From: Streptomyces sp. R33
GTDB lineage: Bacteria; Actinomycetota; Actinomycetes; Streptomycetales; Streptomycetaceae
NCBI RefSeq assembly: GCF_041200175.1
Contig: NZ_CP165727.1
Span: 744,001 to 808,000, forward strand
Reading direction: 5' to 3'
DNA: 64,000 nt
The notes below the pieces were generated by a model that saw nothing but the letters and a program-made list of their open reading frames with translations, was not told the origin of the DNA and did no database searches. Both the position numbers and the translations under genes were made by a program. Numbering within the stretch: position 1 is the stretch's first letter; each line of letters begins with the position of its first letter. Shown in pieces: positions 36,751 through 45,702 of this stretch.

Positions 36751-37527
36751 CTACGGGGTGGTGCGGGCCGGGAAGGTGAAGGTGTAGCCCCGTGCGGTGA
36801 GCCAGGGCAGGTACTCCTTGAGCGCCGCGACCGTCTCGCTGCGGTCGCCGCCGCCGTCGTGGAACAGGACGGTCGGCTGCCGGGGCAGCTTGCCCTCCAG
36901 CGCGGCGACGATCGCCGGCAGGCCCGGCCGGCTCCAGTCCTTGGGGTCCACGCTCCAGCCCAGGGGACGCATCCCGCTCGCGGCGGCTATCGCACGGCTG
37001 TCGGGGGTGAAGGCGCCGCCCGGCGCACGGTAGTAGTTCACGGCGACACCCGGCACGGCCTTCTCGATCATGGCCTTGCCGTCCAGGATCTGCTGCCGCT
37101 GGAAGGCGACGGGCTTGTGGTCCATCGTCACGTCGTGGTCGACGGAGTGGTCGCACAGCTGGTGACCGTCGGCAGCGACCGCGCGCACCAGAGCGGGGTA
37201 CTTCTGCGCCCGGGTTCCGATCATGCAGAAGGTGGCCTTGACGTGGTTCTGCTTCAGCACCTTGAGGATCTGCGGGGTCCAGCGGGGGTCCGGACCGTCG
37301 TCGATGGTGATGGCGACGTTGTGGCCCGGACCCTGGGCCAGCCGGGAGATCCCCAGCGGGATCGGGGTGGCGCCCTGGGCGGACCCGGAGTTGGCCGGCG
37401 ACCGGCCCGCCGGGCCGTCCGCAGCGGCGAGCGCCGGTGTGCCGGCTGCTGCCAGAAGGCCGAGGACGGCCCCCGTCACGGCGAATCCCGCCCGCCGACG
37501 ACGTACGGAACTGATGATGATGCCCAT
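36751..37527 (-). CDS. Secreted polysaccharide deacetylase (CE4)
   Basis: 258 residues: Sec signal to about residue 35 (TPALAAA), then the NodB domain with all five motifs: TIDDGPD (Asp 76/77), HSVDH (metal His 127 and 131), RAPGG (Arg 167), DPKDW and LFHDGGG (His about 223). This is a metal-dependent de-N-acetylase acting outside the cell on chitin, peptidoglycan or another GlcNAc polymer; substrate not determined. Confidence 0.9.
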   Translation of the reverse strand: MGIIISSVRRRRAGFAVTGAVLGLLAAAGTPALAAADGPAGRSPANSGSAQGATPIPLGISRLAQGPGHNVAITIDDGPDPRWTPQILKVLKQNHVKATFCMIGTRAQKYPALVRAVAADGHQLCDHSVDHDVTMDHKPVAFQRQQILDGKAMIEKAVPGVAVNYYRAPGGAFTPDSRAIAAASGMRPLGWSVDPKDWSRPGLPAIVAALEGKLPRQPTVLFHDGGGDRSETVAALKEYLPWLTARGYTFTFPARTTP

Positions 37528-37671
37528 GGACGCGCTCTTCCTTTTGCGCTCGGCCCCCGGATCTCACGTTGCCGATCCAGGGTAGGTCACCCGTTCGGGG
37601 GATTTGTTCCTCCGATCGGCCGATTCGGCGCAGCCCTTGCGACACACCGGCAGCAGATCGCGCCGGGCGCC

Positions 37672-38058
37672 CTACCTGCTGTGCAGGATCTGGATCAGGT
37701 TGCCGCAGGTGTCGTCCAGAACCGCAGTGGTGACCGCGCCCATCTCGACCGGCTCCTGGGTGAACCGCACGCCGAGCTCACGGAGCCGGTCGAACTCCGC
37801 GGGCACGTCCTCCACGAGGAAGGCCGCGAGCGGGATGCCTTCCTTGGCCAGCCCGTCCCGGTACGCCTTCACCACAGGGTGCCCGGCGGGCTCCAGCAGC
37901 AGTTCGGTCCCGTCGGGCGCCTCCGGGGAGACCACGGTCAGCCAGCGGTCCTCGCCCAGCGGGACGTCGTGCTTCTTCACGAAGCCGAGCACCTCGGTGT
38001 AGAAGCGCAGGGCCTTCTCCTGGTCGTCGACGAAGACACTCGTCCGGTGGATCTTCAT
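37672..38058 (-). CDS. VOC-family protein (glyoxalase/bleomycin-resistance fold)
   Basis: 128 residues, single VOC domain: KIHRTSVFVDDQEKALRFYT at the N-terminus with metal-ligand His 3, and TAVLDDTCGNLIQILH at the C-terminus. GGGGAG precedes the ATG at 38058. It could be a dioxygenase-like or ligand-binding protein. Same direction as the Rrf2 gene upstream, but the 119-bp gap leaves linkage open. Confidence 0.85.
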   Translation of the reverse strand: MKIHRTSVFVDDQEKALRFYTEVLGFVKKHDVPLGEDRWLTVVSPEAPDGTELLLEPAGHPVVKAYRDGLAKEGIPLAAFLVEDVPAEFDRLRELGVRFTQEPVEMGAVTTAVLDDTCGNLIQILHSR

Positions 38059-38177
38059 GGGGTGCTCCCCGGGTGTCGGGCCTGAGCCACCGTGTCGCGA
38101 TGCGCTCAAGGGGTTCGGTGTTCCGATCGTGGAACTTGTAGCGGCAGGCGGCTTGCCCATCAAGTCCCGCCGGCGTG

Positions 38178-38672
38178 TCAGGTGCCGCCGGAAGCGTTCG
38201 ACTGGTTCAGCCAGACCCCGATGCTCGGCAGCGCCCCGGGCCCGCTGTCCCGCTCCACCGAGCCCACGAGGTCGGCGATGGAGACACCCTGCAGCGACGC
38301 CCGCCAGGCGGTGTCGGCAGCGGCCATCACGCGGGCGACGGCGCACGGCTTCGTGCAGTCCTGGGGCGGGGTCCCGAGCGGGCCCCGCTGGCGGATCTCG
38401 GTGCACACGAAGGCCGGGCCGGGCCCGTCGACGGCCTGCACCACGTCCAGCACCGTGATCTCGGAGGCGGCCCGGGTCAGGGCGTACCCGCCCGTCTTGC
38501 CCTGGACGGACGTCACGAGGCCCGCCCGGGACAGGGCCTGCATCTGCTTGGCGAGGTAACTGGGCGAGACGTCGTGCAGCCGCGCCAGCCGGGCCGCCGG
38601 GACCGGCTCGGTCGCCGCGGTCAGCACCACACAGCAGTGCAGCGCCCACTCCACGCCACCGGACAGCTTCAT
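38178..38672 (-). CDS. Rrf2-family regulator
   Basis: 164 residues: winged helix ARLHDVSPSYLAKQMQALSR, GKTGGYALTR wing, LDVVQAVDG linker. Three Cys at about 90, 106 and 110 fall where IscR/NsrR bind an iron-sulfur cluster, though the spacing (x15, x3) differs from both. It may be a cluster- or thiol-based redox sensor. GGGAGGG is before the ATG. Two 23-bp palindromes lie just upstream, shared with the divergent oxidoreductase. Confidence 0.85.
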   Translation of the reverse strand: MKLSGGVEWALHCCVVLTAATEPVPAARLARLHDVSPSYLAKQMQALSRAGLVTSVQGKTGGYALTRAASEITVLDVVQAVDGPGPAFVCTEIRQRGPLGTPPQDCTKPCAVARVMAAADTAWRASLQGVSIADLVGSVERDSGPGALPSIGVWLNQSNASGGT

Positions 38673-38687
38673 GCACCCTCCCGTTTG

Positions 38688-38737
38688 ACTCGGACCCAGA
38701 ATATCCGAGTATCATCTCGGACAAGACTTATCCGAGT
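38688..38737. promoter_or_regulatory. Two tandem 23-bp palindromes (Rrf2 operators)
   Basis: Site 1 (38688-38710) is ACTCGGA-N9-TCCGAGT, perfect arms. Site 2 (38715-38737) is TCTCGGA-N9-TCCGAGT, 6 of 7 matching. They repeat every 27 bp between the Rrf2 gene and the NmrA-type gene. A TTGACT at 38685-38690 and a TATCAT at 38710-38715 lie within this block, so a bound repressor would cover the promoter. Confidence 0.65.
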
Positions 38738-38785
38738 TTGCACCGCGGCCGCTCGCGGCACTCGGCTCACGGAAAGGGCACGGCC

Positions 38786-39523
38786 ATGAAGATCACAGTC
38801 ATCGGCGGCACCGGACTGATCGGTTCCCAGCTCGTCTCCAGGCTCCGCGAGGCCGGACACGAGGTGGTCGTCGCATCCCTCTCGAGCGGGGTCGACCTGC
38901 TCACCGGCGCGGGGCTCGACCAGGCGCTCGAAGGCGCGGACACGGTCGTCAACGTGACGAACTCCCCCACGTTCGACGAAGCCTCCCCGGACTTCTTCCG
39001 TACCACCATGGGCAACCTGCTGGCGGCGGGCGAGCGCGCGGGGGTCGGCCATCAGGTCATCCTCTCCATCGTCGGAGTCGACCAGGTGCCGCAGCTGGAC
39101 TACTACCGCGCGAAGACGCTGCAGGAGGACCTGCTGCGCACCGGCCCCACCCCGTACTCGATCGTGCGCGCCACCCAGTTCTTCGAGTTCATGGACGCTG
39201 TCATGTCCTGGACCGCCGACGACCACACCGTCCGGCTGCCCGCCACACCCGTCCAGCCCATCGCGACGGCCGACGTGGTCGAGGCGCTGGCCGACGTCGC
39301 CACCGCCAAGCCGCTGGACGGCACACTCGACGTCGCGGGCCCCGACGTCTTCACGCTGGACGAGCTCGGCCGCCTCACCCTGTCCGCCCGGCAGGATCGG
39401 CGCACTGTCGTCACCGACGCGCAGGCGGGCATGTTCGCGGCCGTCTCCGGCGACGTCCTCGTCGCAGGCCCGGACGCACGCCTGGCCCCCACCCACTACA
39501 AGGACTGGCTCGACACCCCCTAG
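38786..39523 (+). CDS. NAD(P)-binding oxidoreductase (NmrA/SDR-a type)
   Basis: 245 residues beginning MKITVIGGTGLIGSQLVSRL, an NAD(P)-binding glycine-rich loop (GGTGLIG at 7-13), then VNVTNSPTF and YYRAKTLQEDLLR. It resembles the atypical SDR group with NmrA-like and NAD(P)H-binding members, which often lack a full catalytic triad. AAAGGG is 7 bases before the ATG. Probably controlled by the Rrf2 regulator through the duplicated operator. Confidence 0.85.
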   Translation: MKITVIGGTGLIGSQLVSRLREAGHEVVVASLSSGVDLLTGAGLDQALEGADTVVNVTNSPTFDEASPDFFRTTMGNLLAAGERAGVGHQVILSIVGVDQVPQLDYYRAKTLQEDLLRTGPTPYSIVRATQFFEFMDAVMSWTADDHTVRLPATPVQPIATADVVEALADVATAKPLDGTLDVAGPDVFTLDELGRLTLSARQDRRTVVTDAQAGMFAAVSGDVLVAGPDARLAPTHYKDWLDTP

Positions 39524-39875
39524 GGTCCGCGGGTCCGCAACGACCCGGCGAACGTTGCCAGTCACAGCATCGGGGGGCAGGCAAGCGATTTCCCCTGCCC
39601 CCCGCTCCCACCCACCGGATCCAGCCAAACCTCCCCTCCAGGGACCCCCGCAACCCGGCCAGTGCCCGGAACGATCAGCCGACAGGGCGGAGCCGACCGC
39701 GTGAGCAGGTCGGCCAGATCCGGCTGCTCCGGCCCTCACGCTGCTGTGTACTCACTCCCTCCAGTTCCCCGGACAGCGCAGCGGCGCCTCCCCCGGCCTC
39801 GGCCGGCGGGCTGCGCCGCCATGCCCTGCGCCGGTGAACCGGGTTCCCTCACAGCCGAGTTGGAGGAGCCGCAGA
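39524..39875. other. 352-bp gap between oxidoreductase and ABC exporter
   Basis: Holds a strong hairpin terminator at 39572-39603 and presumably the promoter of the ABC exporter. I looked for a small peptide gene (a possible exporter cargo) and saw none with a good ribosome binding site and codon bias. Confidence 0.5.
39572..39603 (+). terminator. Hairpin terminator
   Basis: Perfect 10-bp stem GGGGGGCAGG/CCTGCCCCCC with a 12-base loop, about 50 bases after the NmrA-type gene. Confidence 0.7.
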
Positions 39876-41756
39876 ATGACGCAGCAGAAGGCCGGGAAGC
39901 CGAAGGACACCGCGCTGCCCGCGCCACCGGAGTTCAAGTTCACCTGGGGCCGGCACAACGAGACGATGGAACGGCTGTCGCTCGCCCAGATGGCCCGCCG
40001 CGTACCCGCCGCCCTCACACAGACCGCGAAGCTGGCCTGGGCGGTGAACCGCACGGCATTCACCTGGCTCGTGTGCGCCCAGCTGCTCGGCGGGGTGTGC
40101 ACGGCCGCCTCCCTCGCCGCGGTCTCGAGGGCCATGGGACCTCTGCTCGCCGGCGGTACCGCCGAGCAGCGCATCGCTGCCGCCACGTGGCCCCTGGTCG
40201 CCACCGCGGCCATGACCGCCTTGGGGGCGCTGGCTTCCATCGCCTCGGGCAGCGCCGCCCGGCGCCTGAACCCCGGCATGTCCACGATCGCCGACCTGGC
40301 CATGGTCGACGCCCACATGGACGTCGAGCTGGCCGCCTACGACGCCCCCGACTTCACCGAGCGCTCCGAAGCGGCGGAAACGGGATCGGCCCGCTCCTCC
40401 ATGCTGCTGCAGGACGCGCTCGGCTTCACCGGCGGCCTGATCGACATGCTCGCCGTGGCGTCGGTGCTGTCCGTCGTACACCCGCTGCTCCTGCCGCTCC
40501 TGCTGCTGTCGGTGATCCCGCGGGGCCTCGGCTCGGTCTTCGCCGCACGCCTCGACTACCGCCTCCACAACGAGACGGTTGCCTCCCGCAACATCCGCCA
40601 CATGATGCGCTGGCATCTCACGACCCCCAAGCTGGCCGACGAGCTCCGCGGCAACAGCATGCGGACGTACGCGCACCACTGGTACGCGGCCGTCTGCGAG
40701 CGGATCGACTCCAAGATGGTCAGCTCCGCCCCGCGCTACCTGACCGTGTACCTGGCCGCGGCCGCCGTGTCCGGTCTGTTCATCCTCCTGACCTGGTTCT
40801 CCCTCGGCGCCCTGGTGATCGGCGGCTACATGGCCGTGGGCGCGGCCGGCACCGCCATCGTCGCCATGCGGACGTCCACCGCGGCCCTGTCGCAACTCGT
40901 CGTGTACGGAGCGGCGATGTTCCAGCACGCCCTCTACCTCGGCGACTACGCCGCCTTCATCGCGCAGTCGGCCGAGCAGTCCGTACCGCGCGGGGCGCAG
41001 GTGCTCGACGCCCCGCAGAAGATTCGGATGGAGGGGGCCTCGTACACGTATCCGGGCAAGGACACCCCGGCGCTCGGACCGGTCGACCTCACCCTGAACC
41101 GCGGGGAGGTGGTCGCCCTCGTCGGGGAGAACGGCGCCGGCAAGTCCACGTTCATCCGGCTCCTGACGGCTCTGACGACCCCGACGGCGGGCAGCGTGTC
41201 CTGGGACGGCGTGCCGACGTCGGACGCCGACCAGCGTTCGGCGTGGACCCACGTCGGGCTCGTCACCCAGTCGTACGGGTACTGGCCCTTCTCGACCCGC
41301 GAGAACATCACCCTCGGCCGGCCCGACGCCCGCGGTGAGGAGGCCGTCTGGGAGGCCCTGGCCGCCGTCGGAATGAAGGAGGCCGTACAGGAATTCCCCC
41401 ATGGCCTGGACACGCTGCTGGCGCGGTCCCTGTGGGGTGGCCACGAGCCCTCGGGCGGCCAGTGGCAGCGTCTGGCGTGCGGCAGGGCCTTCCACCGGCG
41501 GCCGGCGCTCCTCGTCATGGACGAGCCGACGTCGGCGATGGACCCGCGCGGGGAGCACATGGTGTTCTCCGGGCTCCGGGACATGAAGGACGACCGGATC
41601 ACGGTGATCGTCACGCACCGGATGGAAAACTGCCGCCTCGCCGACCGGATCATCGTCCTCGACGCCGGGAGGATCACGGAGCAGGGCACGTACGAGGAAC
41701 TGGTGCGGCTGGAGGGCTCCTTCGCCGAGCTCGTGCGGCTCTCCCGGGACCGGTAG
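39876..41756 (+). CDS. ABC exporter half-transporter
   Basis: 626 residues: an N-terminal cytoplasmic segment, a six-helix exporter membrane domain (TAFTWLVCAQLLGGV, ATWPLVATAAMTALGALA, LLLPLLLLSVIPRG), then one nucleotide-binding domain: Walker A VGENGAGKSTF (about 415), Q-loop VTQS, signature SGGQWQRLACGRAF and Walker B LLVMDEPTSAMDP. It would act as a homodimer or with an unlinked partner. Similar proteins serve lantibiotic or siderophore export, but no cargo gene is near. GGAGG 9 bases before ATG 39876 sets the start. Confidence 0.88.
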   Translation: MTQQKAGKPKDTALPAPPEFKFTWGRHNETMERLSLAQMARRVPAALTQTAKLAWAVNRTAFTWLVCAQLLGGVCTAASLAAVSRAMGPLLAGGTAEQRIAAATWPLVATAAMTALGALASIASGSAARRLNPGMSTIADLAMVDAHMDVELAAYDAPDFTERSEAAETGSARSSMLLQDALGFTGGLIDMLAVASVLSVVHPLLLPLLLLSVIPRGLGSVFAARLDYRLHNETVASRNIRHMMRWHLTTPKLADELRGNSMRTYAHHWYAAVCERIDSKMVSSAPRYLTVYLAAAAVSGLFILLTWFSLGALVIGGYMAVGAAGTAIVAMRTSTAALSQLVVYGAAMFQHALYLGDYAAFIAQSAEQSVPRGAQVLDAPQKIRMEGASYTYPGKDTPALGPVDLTLNRGEVVALVGENGAGKSTFIRLLTALTTPTAGSVSWDGVPTSDADQRSAWTHVGLVTQSYGYWPFSTRENITLGRPDARGEEAVWEALAAVGMKEAVQEFPHGLDTLLARSLWGGHEPSGGQWQRLACGRAFHRRPALLVMDEPTSAMDPRGEHMVFSGLRDMKDDRITVIVTHRMENCRLADRIIVLDAGRITEQGTYEELVRLEGSFAELVRLSRDR

Positions 41757-41766
41757 GCCGGGCTCT

Positions 41767-41813
41767 CGCAGGGGCGTGGGCGTGGTGCACCGTGCTGCGC
41801 CGCGTCCCCTGCG
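41767..41813. terminator. Hairpin between convergent genes
   Basis: CGCAGGGG (41767-41774) pairs with CCCCTGCG (41806-41813); the loop itself contains a GGTGCACC self-complementary stretch. Just downstream, GCGTCAG is repeated three times at 41831-41851, overlapping the stop of the next minus-strand gene. Confidence 0.45.
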
Positions 41814-41847
41814 GTCGCGCGAATTCCCGGGCGTCAGGCGTCAGGCG

Positions 41848-42774
41848 TCAGGTCAGGACGACGACCTTGTGCATGCCCTTGACCGCATGCGGGAGGCCGG
41901 TCTTCGCGTCCGGGACGAAGCACATGAGTACGTACGTGCCCGGGGGCAGGTTCCGGGTCTCCAGCAGCGCGGAGCGGCCGGGAGAGAGCATGCCGAGGCC
42001 GACGGGCCGTCCGGTGTAGGGCAGCGGACCGGGCGCGGTGCGGTCGAAGACGGCTTGGATCTGGGCGTCCGTGGTGCCGGGTGCGACGGGCTGCACCGCC
42101 ATCTCGTGCAGCTCGCCGGAGGAGTTGTGCACCAGGATGCGGCCCACGGCCCGGTCCAGGCCGCGGACGTCGAAGCGGGGGCCGTCCGCGGTGTCCCGTT
42201 CGATCACCAGGCCGTCGGCGAAGTCCGTCAGGCTCCCGGACCTCTTGGGGCCCTGGAGCTGAAGCGTGCGCGTGACCGGGTGGGCCGGGTCCGCGAGGAA
42301 GGCCCCGAAGTCCAGCAGGACGAGCTCGCCCGCGGTGATCGGAGCGGTGAACGTCTCCGGGACCGACGGTGTGACCTGTGCCCCGCCGAACAGCTCCGCC
42401 TCGTCGCGCACCGCGGATATGCCCTCGGCCGTGGGAACGGGCTGGTGACTGACGGCCTTGGCGAGGTCGGCCAGCACCTGGTCCACCGTCACACCGGGGT
42501 GCGGCCGGAAGGCCTGCAGGAAGTGTCCGTTCGGGTCGTCCGTCCTGACCCGGAAGGACACCATGCCCGCCTGCGCGGACTCCGGTGCCTCGATCCCCGA
42601 CGCCGTGATCCGCACGTCGACCGGCCTCGGCGCGCGCAGGCCGAGGCCGGCCTGGTCCTGGGGGGCGCCGTCGTCCGCAGTGTCCGCGACGGCCGGACCG
42701 CCGAGGGAGGTGGCGAGGACGAGCGCGGCCGCGGCCGTCGCTCGCACCCCGTGCTTGAGCAGTGCGCTACGCAT
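41848..42774 (-). CDS. Secreted cupredoxin-like protein
   Basis: 308 residues: Sec signal about 1-31 (ALVLATSLGGPAVADTA). The C-terminal region ends YVLMCFVPDAKTGLPHAVKGM, giving Cys-x10-His-x4-Met as in type-1 copper loops, and an upstream His in NSSGELHEM may be the fourth ligand. This pattern occurs in actinobacterial secreted proteins of unknown function. The middle is beta-rich. AGGAG precedes the ATG. Transcribed divergently from the secreted protein at 43072. Copper binding is inferred only from the motif. Confidence 0.65.
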   Translation of the reverse strand: MRSALLKHGVRATAAAALVLATSLGGPAVADTADDGAPQDQAGLGLRAPRPVDVRITASGIEAPESAQAGMVSFRVRTDDPNGHFLQAFRPHPGVTVDQVLADLAKAVSHQPVPTAEGISAVRDEAELFGGAQVTPSVPETFTAPITAGELVLLDFGAFLADPAHPVTRTLQLQGPKRSGSLTDFADGLVIERDTADGPRFDVRGLDRAVGRILVHNSSGELHEMAVQPVAPGTTDAQIQAVFDRTAPGPLPYTGRPVGLGMLSPGRSALLETRNLPPGTYVLMCFVPDAKTGLPHAVKGMHKVVVLT

Positions 42775-43071
42775 GGGTCTCCTGTCGTGGAATGGCCCCG
42801 GACAGGGCTGCACCCTCGGGGCCCGGGCGGTGTCAGCCACGCACGCTACGGGTTCGATCAACGACACCGGTGCCGGAACTGACGTATTCGACTCAGACGT
42901 CGGCCGCAATGGCGGCGGAGCACAGCGAAGGCGTCCCGTGCCGGTCAGACCCTTCCTCCTTCGCGCTCCCCCACTTGGCGCAAGCGTCGTTGAGCTGCAC
43001 CGACCATGATCAATACCCTGCCGACCGGCGCGTGATCTCGCGTCTGTCGGAGGGAAGGCGAGCGACCCCCA

Positions 43072-44001
43072 GTGAAACTCCCGATGTTGCAGCGCATGGC
43101 CCGGCTCACCGCGGCGACCGCGCTGCTGACACTGCTCGGCACCGCCCCCGCCGGTGCGGACGGCCCATGGCAGCAGGTGGGCGGCGACGCCCGTAGCGGT
43201 GTCAGCGGCATCGCGTTCGAAGGCCGTACCGAGGACGGAGCCGGCGTACACGCACTGGTCGTGCACGACAACAAGGGGACGGGGCAGAAGCGCCTGTCCC
43301 GGATCACCCACTGGGAGGGATCGGACGGCATCTCCCCGATCACCTGGAACGGGGCCGAGCCCGTCGACCTGGAGGCCATCGAAGCCATCCCCCAGATGCC
43401 GGAGGAGTACCTGGCGCTCGCCGGTCGCGGCATCGTCTACCGCCTGAGAGTCGTCGGCAGTACGGCGACGGTCGTGGACTACGCCGCGCTGCCGGCGATC
43501 GGGGAGGGCGACGACTTCGAGAGCTTCGCGCTCGTGGCCCAGAACGGACAGCTCGCCGCCCTGTGGGCTGACCGCGGAGCAGGTGCGGCGCGTCCCGCAA
43601 TGCTGTACTCGGCGCCCCTCACGTTCGCCTCGTGGGGGCAGCCGCAGTTCGGCAGCGTGACCCGCCGGGCCTACCGGGCGACGTACCCGACCGACGACGA
43701 GACGCGGCACATCTCCGACATCTCGGTGACCGACTCCGGCCGGATCATCGTGAGTTCGGCGGCGGACGCCGGCGACGACGGCCCGTTCGACTCCGCGGTG
43801 AGCGAGGCGGGCCGGGTGACCGTATCGGCGTCCGGCCGGGTACGTGTCACGCTCGCGGCGTCCCCGACCGTGCTCGGGACCTTCCCGCAGTACAAGATCG
43901 AGGGGGTGGAGTGCCTGCCGGGATCCACCGACGCGGTCCTCGGCACCGACGACGAGAACCTCGGCGGATACCTCCGCAGCATGCCCTTCTGCGGGGTCTG
44001 A
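43072..44001 (+). CDS. Secreted protein of unknown function
   Basis: About 309 residues: Sec signal (LTAATALLTLLGTAPAGADG), then a beta-rich mature region with repeats of D/E-rich turns; VDLEAIEAIPQMPEEYLALA and GEGDDFESFALV resemble blades of the esterase-like phytase propeller family, without catalytic residues I can confirm. Start is GTG 43072 or ATG 43084; ribosome-binding sequence is distant for both. A strong terminator follows. Confidence 0.6.
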   Translation: MKLPMLQRMARLTAATALLTLLGTAPAGADGPWQQVGGDARSGVSGIAFEGRTEDGAGVHALVVHDNKGTGQKRLSRITHWEGSDGISPITWNGAEPVDLEAIEAIPQMPEEYLALAGRGIVYRLRVVGSTATVVDYAALPAIGEGDDFESFALVAQNGQLAALWADRGAGAARPAMLYSAPLTFASWGQPQFGSVTRRAYRATYPTDDETRHISDISVTDSGRIIVSSAADAGDDGPFDSAVSEAGRVTVSASGRVRVTLAASPTVLGTFPQYKIEGVECLPGSTDAVLGTDDENLGGYLRSMPFCGV

Positions 44002-44010
44002 CCCGCGACA

Positions 44011-44051
44011 GCGGTATCGGCGCCCGGCTGGTGGCCGGACGCCGATACCGC
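44011..44051 (+). terminator. Strong hairpin terminator
   Basis: Perfect 12-bp stem GCGGTATCGGCG/CGCCGATACCGC with a 17-base loop that can pair further (CCGG/CCGG), starting 10 bases after the secreted-protein gene stop. Confidence 0.7.
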
Positions 44052-44271
44052 CGGTGACCTCGCCCACGGTGAAGGCCCACATAGGCCGTAGGGAGTATCC
44101 ACTCATCCGTACGGCCCGCCTTCACGGGTGTTGAGCGGGGGCGGGCGGGTGCCGACGTTAGCGTCGGCTGCGGCGACCATCGACGCCGCGGCGGACCCGG
44201 ACATGCCTCACGGGGCATCGCTCGTCGCCATGGAAACGCCACTTCGGTGTCGTGCACTGCAGGAGGTTGTG

Positions 44272-45672
44272 ATGTCGGGTACCGCGGCATGGGCGGCGCC
44301 GGAACAGCGGAACACGGTGCGAAGCCGAGGGGGCGGGGGTACCTGGTGGACGTTGCTGCGGTCCTGGTTCGCGGGGCTCGCGGTACTGGCCGGGATGATC
44401 GTCCCGCTCGCCTCGGCAACACCTGCCGCCGCGCAGGCCAGAACCCTCGCCTACGTCACCAATGCCTTCTCGGGCACCGTGTCGGTGATCGACACCGCCA
44501 CCAACACCGTCACCGACACCATCCCCGTCGGCAGTCGCCCCGAGGGTGTGGCGGTCACTCCGGACGGCACCCGTGTCTACGTCGCCAACTCCGATGGCAC
44601 CACCGTGTCGGTGATCAGCACCGCCTCCAACGCCGTCACGGCCACCATCACCGTCGGCAGAGGCCCCCGCGGCGTGGCGATCACCCCGGACGGCACCCGG
44701 GCCTATGTCACCAACTCCATCAGCGGCACCGTGTCGGTGATCAGTACCGCCACCAACACCGTCACCGCCACGGTCTCCGTCGGCATGGCCCCTCGTGGTG
44801 TGGCGGTGGGATCCAGCGTCTACGTCGCCAATCCCGGCTCGAACACCGTGTCGGTGATCGACATCGCCTCCAACACCGTCACCGCCACCATCGACGTCGG
44901 CACCTTCCCCCAAGGTGTGGCGGTCAATCCGGACTCCGCCTACGTCACCAACACCAATGACGGCACCGTGTCCGTGATCGACGCCGCCGGCAACGGCATC
45001 GCCGCCACCATCCCCGTCGGCTCCTCCCCGCTGGGAGTGGCGGCCGCCCTGGTCGGTGGCGCCAACGTCTACGTCACCAACGCCACCTCCCCGGGCACCG
45101 TGTCGGTGATCAACTCCGCCAGCAATACCGTCACCGCCACCATCCCCGTCGGTTCCCTCCCCCAGGGGGTGGCGGTCATCCCGGATGCCTCCCGCGTCTA
45201 CGTCACCAACGTCGGCTCGGGCACGGTGTCGGTGATCGACTCGGCCGCCAATGCCGTCACCGCCACCGTCAATGTCGGCGACGGCCCCGTCGCCGTGGCG
45301 ATCGGGACCATCCCCGTGCTGGAGCAGCCGCGGATTGCGACCACGCTGACGCTGAAGGCGGAGAAGAAGAAGGAGGAGAAGGGCCAGGACGGGCGGGGTG
45401 TCATGGCCGGCGGCGGCCTCGCCCTGAAGGCCAGGCTGACCACCGGAGGCGAGCCCGTGGACGGCAAGCCGATCGAGTTCACCACCGACTCCGTCTCGCT
45501 GTGCACCGACACGACCGACAGCAGGGGCCACGCCTTCTGCAAGGTACCGCGCAGGTATGACGACGAAGCGTGCTACACCGCCACCTTCGCCGGCGACGCC
45601 ACCCACGGCCCGTCCACCGCCACCGCCTGCACGAGGAACCACCACGGGAGGCCGGCTCCCGCCGTAGGCTGA
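44272..45672 (+). CDS. Secreted YVTN-type seven-bladed beta-propeller protein
   Basis: 466 residues. A membrane or signal helix spans about 26-48 ([20 protein letters not shown]). Seven repeats follow, each with YV(T/A)N, GTVSVI, NTVTATI and VG-x-x-P-x-GVAV, about 42 residues each, between about 62 and 350: a YVTN propeller. The C-terminus has a Lys/Glu-rich linker and then an Ig-like/invasin-type domain with [20 protein letters not shown] and paired Cys. GGAGG 5 bases before ATG 44272 gives the start. Likely a surface adhesin or matrix protein. Confidence 0.82.
   Translation: MSGTAAWAAPEQRNTVRSRGGGGTWWTLLRSWFAGLAVLAGMIVPLASATPAAAQARTLAYVTNAFSGTVSVIDTATNTVTDTIPVGSRPEGVAVTPDGTRVYVANSDGTTVSVISTASNAVTATITVGRGPRGVAITPDGTRAYVTNSISGTVSVISTATNTVTATVSVGMAPRGVAVGSSVYVANPGSNTVSVIDIASNTVTATIDVGTFPQGVAVNPDSAYVTNTNDGTVSVIDAAGNGIAATIPVGSSPLGVAAALVGGANVYVTNATSPGTVSVINSASNTVTATIPVGSLPQGVAVIPDASRVYVTNVGSGTVSVIDSAANAVTATVNVGDGPVAVAIGTIPVLEQPRIATTLTLKAEKKKEEKGQDGRGVMAGGGLALKARLTTGGEPVDGKPIEFTTDSVSLCTDTTDSRGHAFCKVPRRYDDEACYTATFAGDATHGPSTATACTRNHHGRPAPAVG
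44440..45310 (+). repeat. Seven tandem propeller repeats at DNA level
   Basis: Units of about 126 bp inside the YVTN gene share near-identical 15-base cores of the form ACCGTGTCGGTGATC. Two units carry single-base changes (CCGTGTCCGTGATC and ACGGTGTCGGTGATC). Such repeats can expand or contract by recombination. Confidence 0.7.
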
Positions 45673-45702
45673 AAACCCGGACGTGAGGGACGGGAGGCCG
45701 GG

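Noticed and set aside
44440..45310. Regular repeats considered as a CRISPR array
   Set aside because: Units are in-frame coding propeller blades, not identical repeats with unique spacers, and no cas genes are present.
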